From Saccoglossus kowalevskii (taxonomy: Eukaryota > Hemichordata > Enteropneusta > Harrimaniidae): 51,754 nucleotides of DNA. Of the stretch, positions 1-11,370 are shown piece after piece. The notes under the pieces were generated by a model. The model did no database searches. It was not told where the DNA came from and saw only the letters and a list, made by a program, of their open reading frames with translations. The translations under genes and the position numbers were made by a program. Position 1 is the stretch's first letter, and the number at the start of each line of letters is the position of its first letter. The stretch lies in the NCBI RefSeq assembly GCF_000003605.2, contig NW_003137330.1, positions 141,747 to 193,500 on the forward strand. The letters are read 5' to 3'.

Positions 1-2935
1 AGCTATCCAGTTTTTGGCTGTACTATGGCAACGATAGGCCAATATTTTCTTCAGATTTTACTAATAACTAGGGTGATGATGTGAACATGCCTGTCAAGTT
101 TGAGGGAAATAGGCCAAGCCAAAACAATCACAGAAGAATTAATACGTGAAAACACCGGAAACCACACACTCAGAAACACAAAATTGATTTTAAGGGCAAT
201 CCTAGCAGAACGGATCGCCAATAGTGAACAAAAATGTTCGTAAATATTATTGACCGCAAAAGACGCTCATCGCGAAGTGTCTTGTTTCTGATTAAAAAAA
301 ACTGTTCAAGAAATCTCTATATAGTTTTCCTCTGCACGTGATAATAAATATTTAAAAACTGGGTCTTTACCGGTTTTATTAGCAACCACACTTAATTAAA
401 AAAAAAACGATTACTAGTACGGTTATAAAAAATATTCGTGAATTATCGAATCTTAACAAATAATTAGAATGTATATTAATATGACATTAATTTGGTGCAC
501 TTATTTTGAAAGAATCAAGAACTGACTTTGAGGATATATGTAATTATAAAATTAATGCGACTAAGTTAATAAAACCAAGAAGTCATCTTTGTTATATTTC
601 ACAAAATAAACATGCATAAGTTTGTAGATAATTATTTTTTAATTTATTTTAAGCCCTTAAGAAATTGAAAAAAAATAGTGAAAATGAAAACATATTTCTA
701 ACATGTTGGGGATGATATCAAGGTGTCCAATGTTAAGCTTTCTATGTGTTCTGGTTCAGGTACGATAGGAAACTATAAATTGTTTGAAATGACTAAAGCC
801 CTTGAGATTGTAATCTACTTTCACTCTCACGACGAGAAATAATGCTGTATATTTGCCAAAGATATTTTTAGAAGCATGATTAATAATGTAACATTAAAAA
901 ATTAGGTTATCAAAATGTTTCACCACATTTTCCCCAAAGGTAGCTTTGCTTTTAAGTAACCGTTGTATGTCTTGATCCGTGACAAGCCAGTAAAGGCGTG
1001 ACCCGGTGCCAATTTCCCTCAACCGTTGAGGGAAATTACAGCAATGGGAATAGAAATCTTTAAAATATACATGCACTAAAACCAATCAAAATCTATACAC
1101 GATGTATATTGTAACAATAGTTTGTTGTACACGAGATATATTACTCTCTGTCTAGATGGCACAGAGCCCTCACTAAAATAAAATGATAAAAAACGTCATT
1201 TCTGCTCAAGTATAATTGAGGTCCGATATCATTATATAGCTGTCCCAGTGTTACAAAATATACACACAATATATATACATTGAGCAGTGATACAGCGACT
1301 GGTTACCGTGGAGACTGGTCACTATGGCGCCCTTTACATACAAAAAGTTGTGATTTTATTAAAATAACTTGACTGGTAGTCCTATATTTCGTCACTTTAT
1401 TTAACAATTATACCATTCATTCATTTTATTATTATATAATAGTGGTTTACTTAATGCTCCGTTGGTATTTTTTTTTTTTTTTTGTTTGTGAAAACATATT
1501 GTTATTAGGCATTTTTCTGAAATTAAATAGCAAGATTATTTTTGTTTAAAGCGAACCTAAATGCGGCCTTAATTTATAGTTGTGTATATTCTAAACTGTA
1601 TTCGAAATAATATTGCAGTGGTTTAATTTTAATTTTATTATAACTGGATAGGCATTTGAAGTGCTTGCAATTAAACACCATGGTGGCCATTCAATATTTA
1701 AGGAGCGAAATGTGAAGGTCGAGCAAAGTGAAATTATATATAAACAGACGGTATTAGATTATTTCTGTTGAAATACTCATCCATTTTAACAAAAAGCTTA
1801 GACGTGAAATCTCTAAAAATGGAGTACGTTTTCAAAATACCTAGTTACCCAAACTCTTTTGGTCATAATTTTACTTCCCCGCTGCATTATATAAATCTTA
1901 GCCTAAATGTCACTCACTTCTTAACAAACAAAATGTCTTTGAAAATGTCACCAACTAATTTGTCACTGACGTATATTTTTGTGATTTGCTAGAAAAAGCA
2001 GATTTGCGTCAAAATTGTGTTATGACATGATTAAATCATTGTATATCGCGCTATCGTACGATAAAACGAGATACTAGCGTTGCCCAGACCACGTATATAA
2101 TATTAAAAATAATATAAAAAAAAACGTGTCGTGGCAGTGTGCGTAAGTCTGATCAAATATGAACGTTTATGCTGTCAGTCGCCGATACAGAGCCACTGCA
2201 AGTCAGGCACTCTCAAACTCACTGTCAATACAGTTGACTGAACGAGCATGGAAAGCTCAATTTATCGGTTGGATCAAAAATAGATCGCTGACGCACCGAC
2301 AAACAGCGGCTGCAAACAGATGTTCATCTCCAAGTATTGATTTTGCCAAGTTAATCCGGTGTATATCCTGGACGTCTTCTTTCGATTTTCATGACAGGCG
2401 ACTAGCTTAGACAATGCATGTCACCCACATACACCGTGCTGTTAGCGTTCGCCCTGTTTTTATTCTCTAAGAACTGACTTGAACTCGCGAGATCAGTGGT
2501 TCTAGATCCTCAACCACGCCTTTAACAGCTCTCGGAGACTTGTAGATTCTCTGTTTTATCATACGTACACATTTTTTTCATTCATTTAATAATTTCAAAA
2601 TAAAAAAAAAATATATAAAAAAAATATTTATATATTGACACACAAATGTCAATAGATTAAATAAAATTGTAATTGGCGATTTGGTCATGTAAGCATGATA
2701 ACCGTATTAATGCAAATCAAAGTGTAATTGAATAAATCTGCAAATATCTGATGACGTGTAAGCGGATACCAATAATGATGTCTTTATATTTACCGTACAA
2801 TACAGATTAAAAATTATTATTTTTGAATTAAAATATTACACATTTTTGGAACACTGAGGGCACTGTCAACGCTGAGCATGTTATATCCAACTGGGTTCTT
2901 ATAATAACGTTATGTTGTTGTTTTGTTTATTCAAG
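1..2935. other. Non-coding, presumed mGluR intron
   Basis: No recognisable exon of the mGluR binding domain or of another gene. AT-rich with short homopolymers and poly(T) at about 1470-1483. The only ordered structure I saw is the hairpin at 1013-1035. Confidence 0.6.
1013..1035. repeat. Perfect short palindrome
   Basis: Two 11-base arms (TTTCCCTCAAC and its reverse complement) flank one central C. It lies in presumed intron. No function assigned. Confidence 0.8.
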
Positions 2936-3127
2936 TTGTCATAGTGTATGGATCGGAGCAGGATGCTGCTGGCCTCATGGGAGCAGCCAAGAAAATGAAA
3001 GGTCCTGGACACTTTGTATGGGTGGGAAGTGATGGATGGAGTAATAGACAACTGCCCGCAGAACAAGGCAAAGAGAGTATACTAGAGGGCGCTATTACGG
3101 TTCAACCATTAGCAGAACCAATTCAAG
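2936..3127 (+). CDS. mGluR exon: ligand-binding lobe, first exon in window
   Basis: Acceptor TTCAAG at 2930-2935, donor GT at 3128-3129. The exon starts at codon position 2 and ends phase 1, 192 nt. It encodes VVIVYGSEQDAAGLM and GHFVWVGSDGWSNR through EPIQG. The Asp (3031-3033) and Arg (3046-3048) of SDGWSNR align with mGluR1 D318 and R323. Confidence 0.92.
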
Positions 3128-6100
3128 GTAGGAGTGTCAAGGGTTCGTTTACGCCAGTAAGCGCGTTTGAAGATTGTTCTTGACTGATAAGGTCGTCGGT
3201 TGTTGGGGAAAAAAAGATCGAGCCAAGAGCAGTATATCACGGTGTTTCAAAATTGAAAAGGCTTTCCTGTAATTAAAACTATATATTGGATATATATTTA
3301 GAGGTATATTTCAGTGATTAGACTAGCTACCGTGACGAAGAAGACTGGGTAAGATGGCAAAGTGTATGACTTACCCGGACGAAAATACCACGTGACCCGG
3401 AAGTCCACAAATAGCCTATTCTTTTAACAGTACATGTATATTGGCGCTCTTTTGGTTAACAACCAATTCGTAAAAACGCTAGAAACATTTATTCGTTTAA
3501 ACTATATTTATTCAACTGTACTTCAAATATCTTTTACATATTCCATATTAATGTTGTTTCAGGTTTCGACGACTATTTCCTAGGCCTAGATCCAAACGAC
3601 AACGAACGCAATCCGTGGTTCCAAGAGTTCTGGGAAACGCATTTCAAATGCATGCTTCCAAACTCAACAATAACACCGAATAATGTTGGCTTTAGAGGCA
3701 AAGAATGCACCGGTGACGAGAAGTTGCAAAAGGGGAAAGACTACGAACAGGACGGGCAGCTACAGTTCGTAGCGGACGCTGTGTTGGCGTTCGCGTACGC
3801 TCTTAAGGACATGCACGCCGATAAATGCGGCGGTTTAGGGCTTTGCAAAAAAATGCAACCAATAAAAGGCAATGAACTATTGGAGTACTTACGGAAGGTG
3901 TCCTTCAGTGGTAAGCTGTTTGGTCGGGGTAATTGTCCAGAGCATCTTTCTTTCGTGCATTTTATGGTCTTTTATTTCTCTTTTTGCTCCATCTGTGTTT
4001 GTCTGCGTCCTCGTAACCATTATGCTTCAATTTCGTTATGGTAATAAAATTACCATATTGTACTACGTCATAACAATGTTGAGCATGATGCCATGTTAAC
4101 CCCCCCCCCCATATTGAGTCAACGTGTGAGTGCATGTGGGCTTGTTTCAAATGCATGACACGTGTATTGTTCGGTTCGTAGTAAAGTAAAGGCGTAACCA
4201 AATAAAAGCATGGAAGTATTACTGTTGTGAATGCTTACTATAGAATAGTTTGCAATCGTAGTTACTTAGTGCAAGCATCCAACGCGTCGTAGGTGGCGCA
4301 ATATATATATAGTTCCGAGTCTGATTAAAATCGGATGTGGTTGCAATCAATTGATTCCCGATGTCCTGTGCACATCGCCTCCAACCACATCTGAAACACT
4401 TACCGTTTTTGACATTGTGGAATTCTTTCCTTTTTTATAGAGAAAAAAAACCTGAAAAATATAATTAACGATGTTTTTTATTAAGAATAAATCATAACGA
4501 AATGTATTCCATATACACCCATGAATAATTTTCATATTACACAAGAATATTGCAGAAAAAAGATAATTTGCTATATTCTTTATATTTTTGCCTTTTATTT
4601 GTCTTGAATTATGACTGAAAGAAGCTGGATGAAATTACAAACTATGTAGTGTGTTCAACAACTCATAAATATGATTTTACTTGGTAAAAATACTTTTTCA
4701 GGGTTCCGCCCCCGCCCCCCCCCCCAAAAAAACGAAAAAGTTTAACAATGTCAAAAACAACAAGTCTTTATCGCAGTCTTCTGACCAAGTGACTGAGGAG
4801 CAAATCACGTTCTTCTGTGACAGGAAAGTAGTCACGGAAACCTCGGAAACATTTAAAACCGCCAAATTTAGGGTACACAAATCGGGTTAGGGTTAGGTTT
4901 AAAGCGGGAGGGTCGTCACCTGCAATTGAGTCTCAAGCGACGATAACAACACACGCTAAAAACGCAAAGGCTCATGGGTAGACTCTTGTTTGTAAACAAT
5001 TCATTTACAGTATTTTTAGTATTTCCTTTTAATTTTCATTTTTTTTTATTATTACATGTTTTTGACTTTATTGTATTTTATGTCAAGATCTCAAATGGGA
5101 TACGATAGCAATAAAGAATGACTTACTTACAATGGCATGCTATGGCCATCTGACGCATGCGCAGGTGACGAATACCTCGCCTTAAAATGTTTGTGTTTCC
5201 GGGGCAAACCCACACTTCGGTTAGCGATCATACGAGACTCCGCGATGGTCGGATACGATGTACATCGGCGGGCGCACTTACAAGCGATCGATACATCATA
5301 GTGATTCGAATGTTGCGTCAAAGTATCAGAAATCCACAGTCAACAAATGGTAATGTCATAGAAACAGCGAATTTGCCGATATCGTGTTAGGCAGACATCC
5401 GGGGCAGACATCTTGAATTCACCCCAAACAAAATACAAGATATGAAACGCAAAGCAAAAACCTTTCTAAAGACTTCGTTAGTCAGAGCTCAAAGTTACCT
5501 TCAGAGTCAGCTTTAAGAATCTTTTGGTGTCCACAAAATCATCTTCAGCATCGTGAAGTGACGTTTGATACATCACGTGACAACGGGTAGACGTAGGTCA
5601 AAGGTCATACGACAAGCGCTCAATTTAAATTGATGAAAGCTCAGGCTTCTTGTGTGTATGGTCCTTTGGGTTCGCCGTTTGAGATTGTAGTGCGTTATAT
5701 TGCAAATCATTTCCCTTCAAAGTAATTTTCTCCCAAATTCTCAAGATACATACTAAGAGAACTAAAATCATTTTTTCCACTCTACTGTTGTTGATATGAT
5801 TATATTAATTCTTAGACTGGGAGATATTCGAAATCTAATTTGAGTACAGTAAAATGAATAAAGGCATTAATGTTTTAATGACAATTTATAAGATATAACA
5901 CATTTACCCTGGACGACCCTTCTGCTTCATTCGAATCCAAAGAATGTCCTTCCATTGACGCCCATTACCCATGATTCTTTGCGGATTTCAATCATTGGTC
6001 CATTCTTACTGTAGTGCCACGTGATGAATGGTCAAGTTGTCTTCAATTAACATTTGAAATTTAAAAAACATTTATTGATATTTTATATAAAAACATTCAT

Positions 6101-8745
6101 GCCTTTATGCAATTCACTGTAATTATTTGCTTTTTAATATTTATATCGTTTTGATTACTAACTGCCAGTGCATGTAACGCTTTGTTACTATTGAACGTAG
6201 AACTAGTCGCATGCGTTCTAAGTTGTGCTTTGATTTGTGTGGGAGGGTTTTCTGCAAATTATGACATTTGGCGAACCTTTTTCGTTGTTATCAATACAGG
6301 AAGTCATTTTTTAAATCCATCCGCTAACGAAATTCTACCAAATTCGGCATTCATCGGTCAGATTCGGAGTTCTTCGGCCAGATTCGGCATTCTTTTGTGA
6401 ACAAATATCTCGCATGTGAATATCTTATTACCTACAAACCTGAACACTTGTGCGTATTTGAAAAAAAAAGAAATTGTCGCTCAACAACGTTGATTGGCTG
6501 GTGACAATTTCGGTTTCAATCTCGCGAGTTGCATGAAGAACGCGCGTCGAACGTCTGCCGCAAAACTCAAATGATTTGATTTTGAACTCGAATTTCTTTA
6601 TTTCGTAGCTCGCATCGAATAGCCGATCTTTGTCAGGGGGGTATTGGGTTTGAATACCCTTACTCCATCGAAATTGCCTATCATCAAATGTGTACAGCAC
6701 ATTATTAAGCATGGAAATATATCCCAAAATACTTTTGCGTTTGTCGAATCCGACGCGATGTTTAATTTGTCGCCACGACGACGCTATGACCTTTGTTTGT
6801 CCTGTTTTTACGTTCGATTTCACGCATAACGCGGGATCTCGCATGAACGGAATGCGTTTATCATAACGCCGAATTAAAATTACCTAATTATAAGTTGATT
6901 GTTTCGATTGAGAGTCTGACAAATTGCATCTAACATTATGTGTTTGTGTTCGACGAGGATTCAAGATGACTGATTTTATCATATTACCACGCCAGCTACT
7001 AATACTACTCTGCAGAAAACAACAAAACAATAATACCAGATGAGCATTTGCTGGTTACCTCAAAACGTTAATGTATTTGCATATATATAAGTCTAGCCTC
7101 TTTTCGATGTCGTCAATTAAACCATAGTTCCTGGTTGACCAAAACCATTTTCGTCTTAGGTGCGTACACACAAACATGTGACGTCAGCGATTTGTGAGTT
7201 GCCCTTCACTGTGCTTACGATCCTGGGTCCGCCTTTGTATTAAACATTTGAACAGCGCAATGTGTTGCACTCTATGCAGACAAACGGAGAGTAACAGAGA
7301 GGGAAACAAGATCTTCACACTATATTTAAATCACGAGCAAAGTACCGTTCCTATTTTTCTTTTATATGGCATATTTGAATAATATTGCCAAATATTATAA
7401 AATCTTGAGTGTTTTCTTGTTTTTAGTACACCTGGATTACGTAATTGTTATTATTAATTTTTCAGGAATTACTGGTGACACCTTTGAGTTTATGAAAGGA
7501 GGAGATGGCCCGGCTAGGTATAAAATAATGAACTACCAGCAAAAGCAACCAGGCAAATACGGTTATGTGGATGCAGGTCAGTATGCAGACCACACTCTTG
7601 AACTGGACCTGTCTGTCTTACAGTATCGTTTGGAGGAACCCGACTATCCCCAGTCTATATGCAGTCTACCTTGCGGTCCAGGAGAAAAAATGTCAATGAT
7701 AGAAGGGGAAAAATGTTGTTGGGTTTGTGTGCCGTGTGGAAAATATGCTTATCTTGAAGACGATCTGACATGCGCAGAGTGTCCTGACGGAACCCTGCCC
7801 AACGAGACTCTAACAGGATGTTTTGAGATCGAGGCTGTGCACATGGAATACAGCAGTGTATGGGCTATATCTTCGATAGCCTTCGCAACCATCGGCATTA
7901 TGCTGACTACTGCCACGGTAGTATTATTCATCAGGTATAACGACACACCCGTGGTGAAAGCATCCGGGCGCGAACTAAGCTACGTACTATTACTCGGCGT
8001 ATTCCTCTGTTTCTGCATGACGTTTCTGATGATCACCAAACCAAATGACATTATCTGCGGTGCTCAGAAATTCATGATCGGCATCGCCTTTGCCACCTGT
8101 TACGCTGCGCTCATGATTAAAACAAACCGAATCGCGAGAATTTTCAACAGCGGGAAAACCTCAGCGAAGAGACCGAGCTATATTAGTCCGCAATCGCAGT
8201 TGGTTTTCACTGCCGTGCTGGTTAGTATACAGGTGGTCATATCGTCAGCGTTCATTGTAGCGTCACCTCCGAAAGCTATACGTCACTACCCAACGAGGGA
8301 TGAAGCGCAACTTGTCTGCCGAGCCACAGTGGACACTTCGTATATGCTCGGACTTGCTTATCCAATATTTCTGATGGTTCTTTGTACTCTATACGCCATA
8401 AAAACTCGTAAAATCCCGGAAGCATTTAACGAAGCCAAGTTTATTGGCTTCACTATGTACACTACGTGTATCATATGGCTAGCGTTTATACCTATTTACC
8501 TTACCACAGCCAATAACATACAAGTTCGAATAACAACAACATCATTTGCCATCAGTCTGAGTGGCTTTGTTGTATTAGCGTGTCTTTTTTCACCAAAAGT
8601 CTACATAGTTGTTTTCCGACCCGAACGAAATAAACCCCAGTCAAAGATGCTGACAAACAAGAGGAAAACGCCTCAGGCAAGGCCAAGTTCATCCTGCAAT
8701 ACGTCATCAGGGGCAACTTGTACAGAAAGTAAGAGCATGCTCTAA
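2936..8745 (+). CDS. Metabotropic glutamate receptor (class C GPCR), 3' part of gene, three exons
   Basis: Joined exons 2936-3127, 3563-3910 and 7466-8745 (both junctions phase 1) encode about 605 residues with a stop at 8743-8745; earlier exons are outside the window. Seen in order: lobe-2 ligand-binding segment with GSDGWSNR, a FDDYFL...RNPWF block and DYEQDGQLQFV; a nine-cysteine domain (CSLPC, CCWVCVPC, CAEC); seven hydrophobic helices with KASGREL, KTNRIARIF and FNEAKFIGFTMYTTCIIWLAF; a short Ser/Thr-rich tail ending SKSML, a possible class I PDZ ligand. Family knowledge: these dimeric plasma-membrane receptors bind an amino acid outside and signal through G proteins. The Asp and Arg of GSDGWSNR match mGluR1 D318 and R323, but the K409 position is Gln (3757-3759), so glutamate may not be the ligand. 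The helical domain looks most like group II, the binding domain more like groups I and III. Class assignment is open; family assignment is very secure. Confidence 0.95.
3563..3910 (+). CDS. mGluR exon: distal ligand-binding domain
   Basis: Acceptor TTTCAG at 3557-3562, donor GTAAGC at 3911, phase 1 at both ends, 348 nt. It encodes FDDYFLGLDPNDNERNPWF, the ECTG motif, DYEQDGQLQFVADAV, the GLGLCKKM motif and the KVSFSG end. The codon at 3757-3759 is CAG (Gln) where mGluRs normally have Lys. Confidence 0.95.
4899..5185 (+). mobile_element. TTAA MITE family 1, copy 1, with an internal insertion
   Basis: Left end TTAAAGCGGGAGGGTCGTCA, right end the diverged inverse (CAGGTGACGA...CTTAA). The internal block (CGACGATAACAACACACGC, GGCTCATGGGTAGAC) is shared with the other copies. 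It is 287 bp rather than about 165 because about 130 bp is inserted after GTAAACAAT at 5000. The insertion ends in CAATAAAGAATGACTTACTT, like the 3' tail of a LINE or SINE. Confidence 0.8.
5001..5132 (+). mobile_element. Probable 5'-truncated retroposon tail nested in a MITE
   Basis: The sequence interrupts the MITE between conserved blocks. It ends in AATAAAG followed by an ACTTACTTAC microsatellite, a typical 3' end of many LINE families. No coding sequence remains. Confidence 0.5.
7466..8745 (+). CDS. mGluR terminal exon: end of binding domain, cysteine-rich domain, seven helices, tail
   Basis: Acceptor TTTTTCAG ending at 7465, entered in phase 1, stop TAA at 8743-8745. Rough map: GITGDTFEF start of the last binding-domain strand, nine-cysteine domain about 7655-7835, seven transmembrane helices about 7855-8620, cytoplasmic tail about 8625-8742. 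The whole membrane domain on one exon suits a retained or retro-fused exon, but that is only a guess. The long reading frame begins upstream of 7466; the upstream part is intron. Confidence 0.95.
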
Positions 8746-8886
8746 TACGTAACTATGGTTACAGTTAAGTATACCCGTTTCAATATCAATTCTCTCCCTA
8801 TTTTACCCTAATTTGTTACGTTGCCAGCACTTCGCACATGTACAACCACGCTGTCAATGACCAGACCAGACTCGACCAACAATGTC

Positions 8887-9008
8887 AATAAACAGACGCC
8901 CCCACTGGTTATGTATAGTGGGTATGATTGCAAAATTCGTAACATTTCCCGCAATGCAATTCAAAGCCTGATTAACTTGAATTTAACGATAATACTAATA
9001 CTAATAAA
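8887..9008 (+). promoter_or_regulatory. Candidate polyadenylation signals of the mGluR gene
   Basis: AATAAA occurs at 8887-8892 and at 9003-9008, about 145 and 260 bp after the stop. No transcript evidence; such hexamers are frequent in AT-rich DNA. Confidence 0.35.
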
Positions 9009-9804
9009 GTACTTACTATTCACTTAGTATTTTAAATTCGCGTTTATAGGACATATCAGTTTTATGTCGTTTCCTTTTTCGTTTATTCGCATAAATTTTA
9101 CAATGCTGATATATTCCGTTTTACTTTCACCATTTCATCGATGATTCTCTGAAGAAAACAACAGAATTACATATACTTTCTAGATGTGTTACCTATTTGA
9201 CCGTATATAATTCAATCCATGTCTTTGTTATTTTATGTATACACTACATTATGACTGAAAACATCCTTCAGAACAATGCTTTCAGATATCAGCTTCCATA
9301 ACCATCAAGCAATGGTACATTTTGCAGCTTTCGGACAAATCCAACAGTTATTATCTGTACTTAATAAAATCGACAAGTAAAGAAAGTTTAAGGGTACAAG
9401 GTATCTAATAAAGAACAATGTTGATGGTGAATATCAACTTTAATTAACATTCCAATTAACAGATTCAAAACATTTTGAACATATTAATGAAATAAAATAA
9501 TTATAACAACTGGACACATTGTGGAGAAGATTTCGTGTTTATATTTCATTTAAAATAAATACCGTGGAGAGAACGAGACAATAAATAAATGACGTACGGA
9601 GTGATGGAGGCACATGTATGGCCAATTCGTGACACCCAAATATAATACCGAAATCAAAATCAGGGAATAATAATATCTAAAGCCCGGGCCTCTAGCCGAA
9701 ATGCAACTTTCTATGAACACTGCGCATGCGTCAAATGAGCACCTGTTACTTGTTCTCTAATGGTAAAAATGCGTGACGTATAAACTATTTGTAGCGGTTT
9801 ATTT

Positions 9805-10015
9805 AGAGTGTACTGTAAAACATGTTTTTTAGCGAGCATGTTAGTTTAGCCGCTAAATCAGCTAATCTGCAATTTTGCTATTTCAAAAAGTAACAAATTT
9901 AAAAAAATATATATTCTCGCAATGAGATTGTTGACACGTCAGCTATATTAAGATTCTTAATTTCTGCATTTATGCCAAAATGGCATGTAGCTATTTGAAT
10001 ATGTTTTACAGTATT
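9805..10015 (+). repeat. Dispersed repeat R5, copy 1
   Basis: It shares TACTGTAAAACA, the TTTTAGCxAGCATGTTA block, GCTAATCTGxAAT and a GGCATGTAGCTATTTxA end with 48905-49085. Both copies have the same order of blocks. Class unknown. Confidence 0.65.
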
Positions 10016-10951
10016 CGATGTGATGCATTGTGGGAAGAGTTACATTCATGTTCATCCACTGTCTGCCAAATACACCTCATACGCAAATGGCCGCCGGCCA
10101 AGATCTCGTCGGGCGACCGAACAACGCAACTAGTCACGTGGTTTCTCGTTCTCGAGATTTCGGCGACCATTGGCGTCTATGGTCTGTTTCCCTAAGCTTT
10201 TCTATCCATGATTTTTCCTGAGTTCATAACTTGCTCAATTTTTCAATGGTGGCGCCCTTTTTTTAAATTGACCTGAAAATATTCCTCTTGCCCAGTCTTG
10301 CTAATTATTATCCAGTGGATCTTTGTTAGATTACATGGCAACACGCATGCCTTTCATTTGGTGTGTGCGACAGATAAGTTGCCAGTTATCTGGCGAACAG
10401 CGCTGAATGGTTATGGGTCATCATTACATTTACATACTGTCATGTTATGAATGGTTCTCGGATTGACATATATTAGTGTATAATTATGCACAAATATTAA
10501 TATGTTCTAAACATTGATATATCGACAATAGTCAGCGAGTTTGCATGCTGATGTTTGTTTCGGCTTTACGTTTAATTTGTTATTTACATAATTCAATTGT
10601 TATTTATTTTTTGCCGGAAAAAGAGTAAACCTGGACCATTCATCATCATTATTCTGTCATTCGCACATCGTCTCATAAACATCATACGTATCTTCACAAA
10701 ATGCAAATTTAAGGATACCAGGCAGCGTAATCGGTTACATGATAAGGTTAGCTGAACATGAAAGGACAAACACGATAATCCGTAGTCTATGTAATGTAAT
10801 ATATGATACAGACCGTGACTGTAAAAGTCCTGCTCGCCAAAATGCGGTCAATGCATAAAGGGCGCCACCAAGCGACCTAGTAATTTGACACCATTAATGG
10901 CACTATAATTTATGTACACATAACCATCATTATTCTGCAAGTTACAAGATT

Positions 10952-11370
10952 ATATTGAGAGGTTACTACGAGGATGCCGCAAAGTATGCACGAAGACAGT
11001 ACAGCGGGAGTTTCGACCGACCCGCAGTGGAGGTCGATGCGACCGCGTACTGTCTGAGTACATACTTTGCGGTATCATCATATTAACCTAATTATTATAC
11101 ATCTTTTCCTTCCAATGATACATCATGGGAATGACGAAATCCAAAAGGTTTAGAACAGATTTCGCGAACTTCTTTGTGTGGGTTCCTGCCAAACCCTGGT
11201 GGCAGCCATGTTTGTTTTTATTATTAGAGGACGCTTACGCGCGTAATCGTTCCATATTTGGAATTCGCATTTCCTAATATGATAGGATGCAAATACCCAG
11301 TGCAAAACCGCAAAATTACGGCACGCTGTAACTTATGGCGTTACGACGACAGATGTATAATAATAATAAA
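10952..11370 (+). repeat. Dispersed repeat R4, copy 1 (hairpin end intact)
   Basis: About 400 bp, strongly similar along its length to 25617-25991. The left 110 bp is an inverted repeat: ATGCCGCAAAGTATG near 10974 pairs with CATACTTTGCGGTAT near 11062, and GACAGTAC pairs with GTACTGTC. Probably a non-autonomous transposon; no coding capacity seen. Confidence 0.75.

Larger units (their letters stand above)
3911..7465 (+). other. mGluR intron between binding-domain exons
   Basis: GTAAGC donor to TTTTTCAG acceptor. It holds poly(C) at 4100-4110 and about 4712-4724 and the MITE 4899-5185. A low-GC remainder shows no coding similarity I recognise. Confidence 0.8.

Noticed and set aside
905-1065. 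Open frame on the - strand (TGSRLYWLVTDQDIQRLLKS) that looked protein-like
   Set aside because: I could not match it to any family, and its frame runs through the palindrome at 1013-1035. Left as unassigned.
2159-2410. 83-codon open frame on the + strand before the mGluR exons
   Set aside because: No recognisable domain, no splice or start context that fits, and it does not encode mGluR binding-domain sequence.
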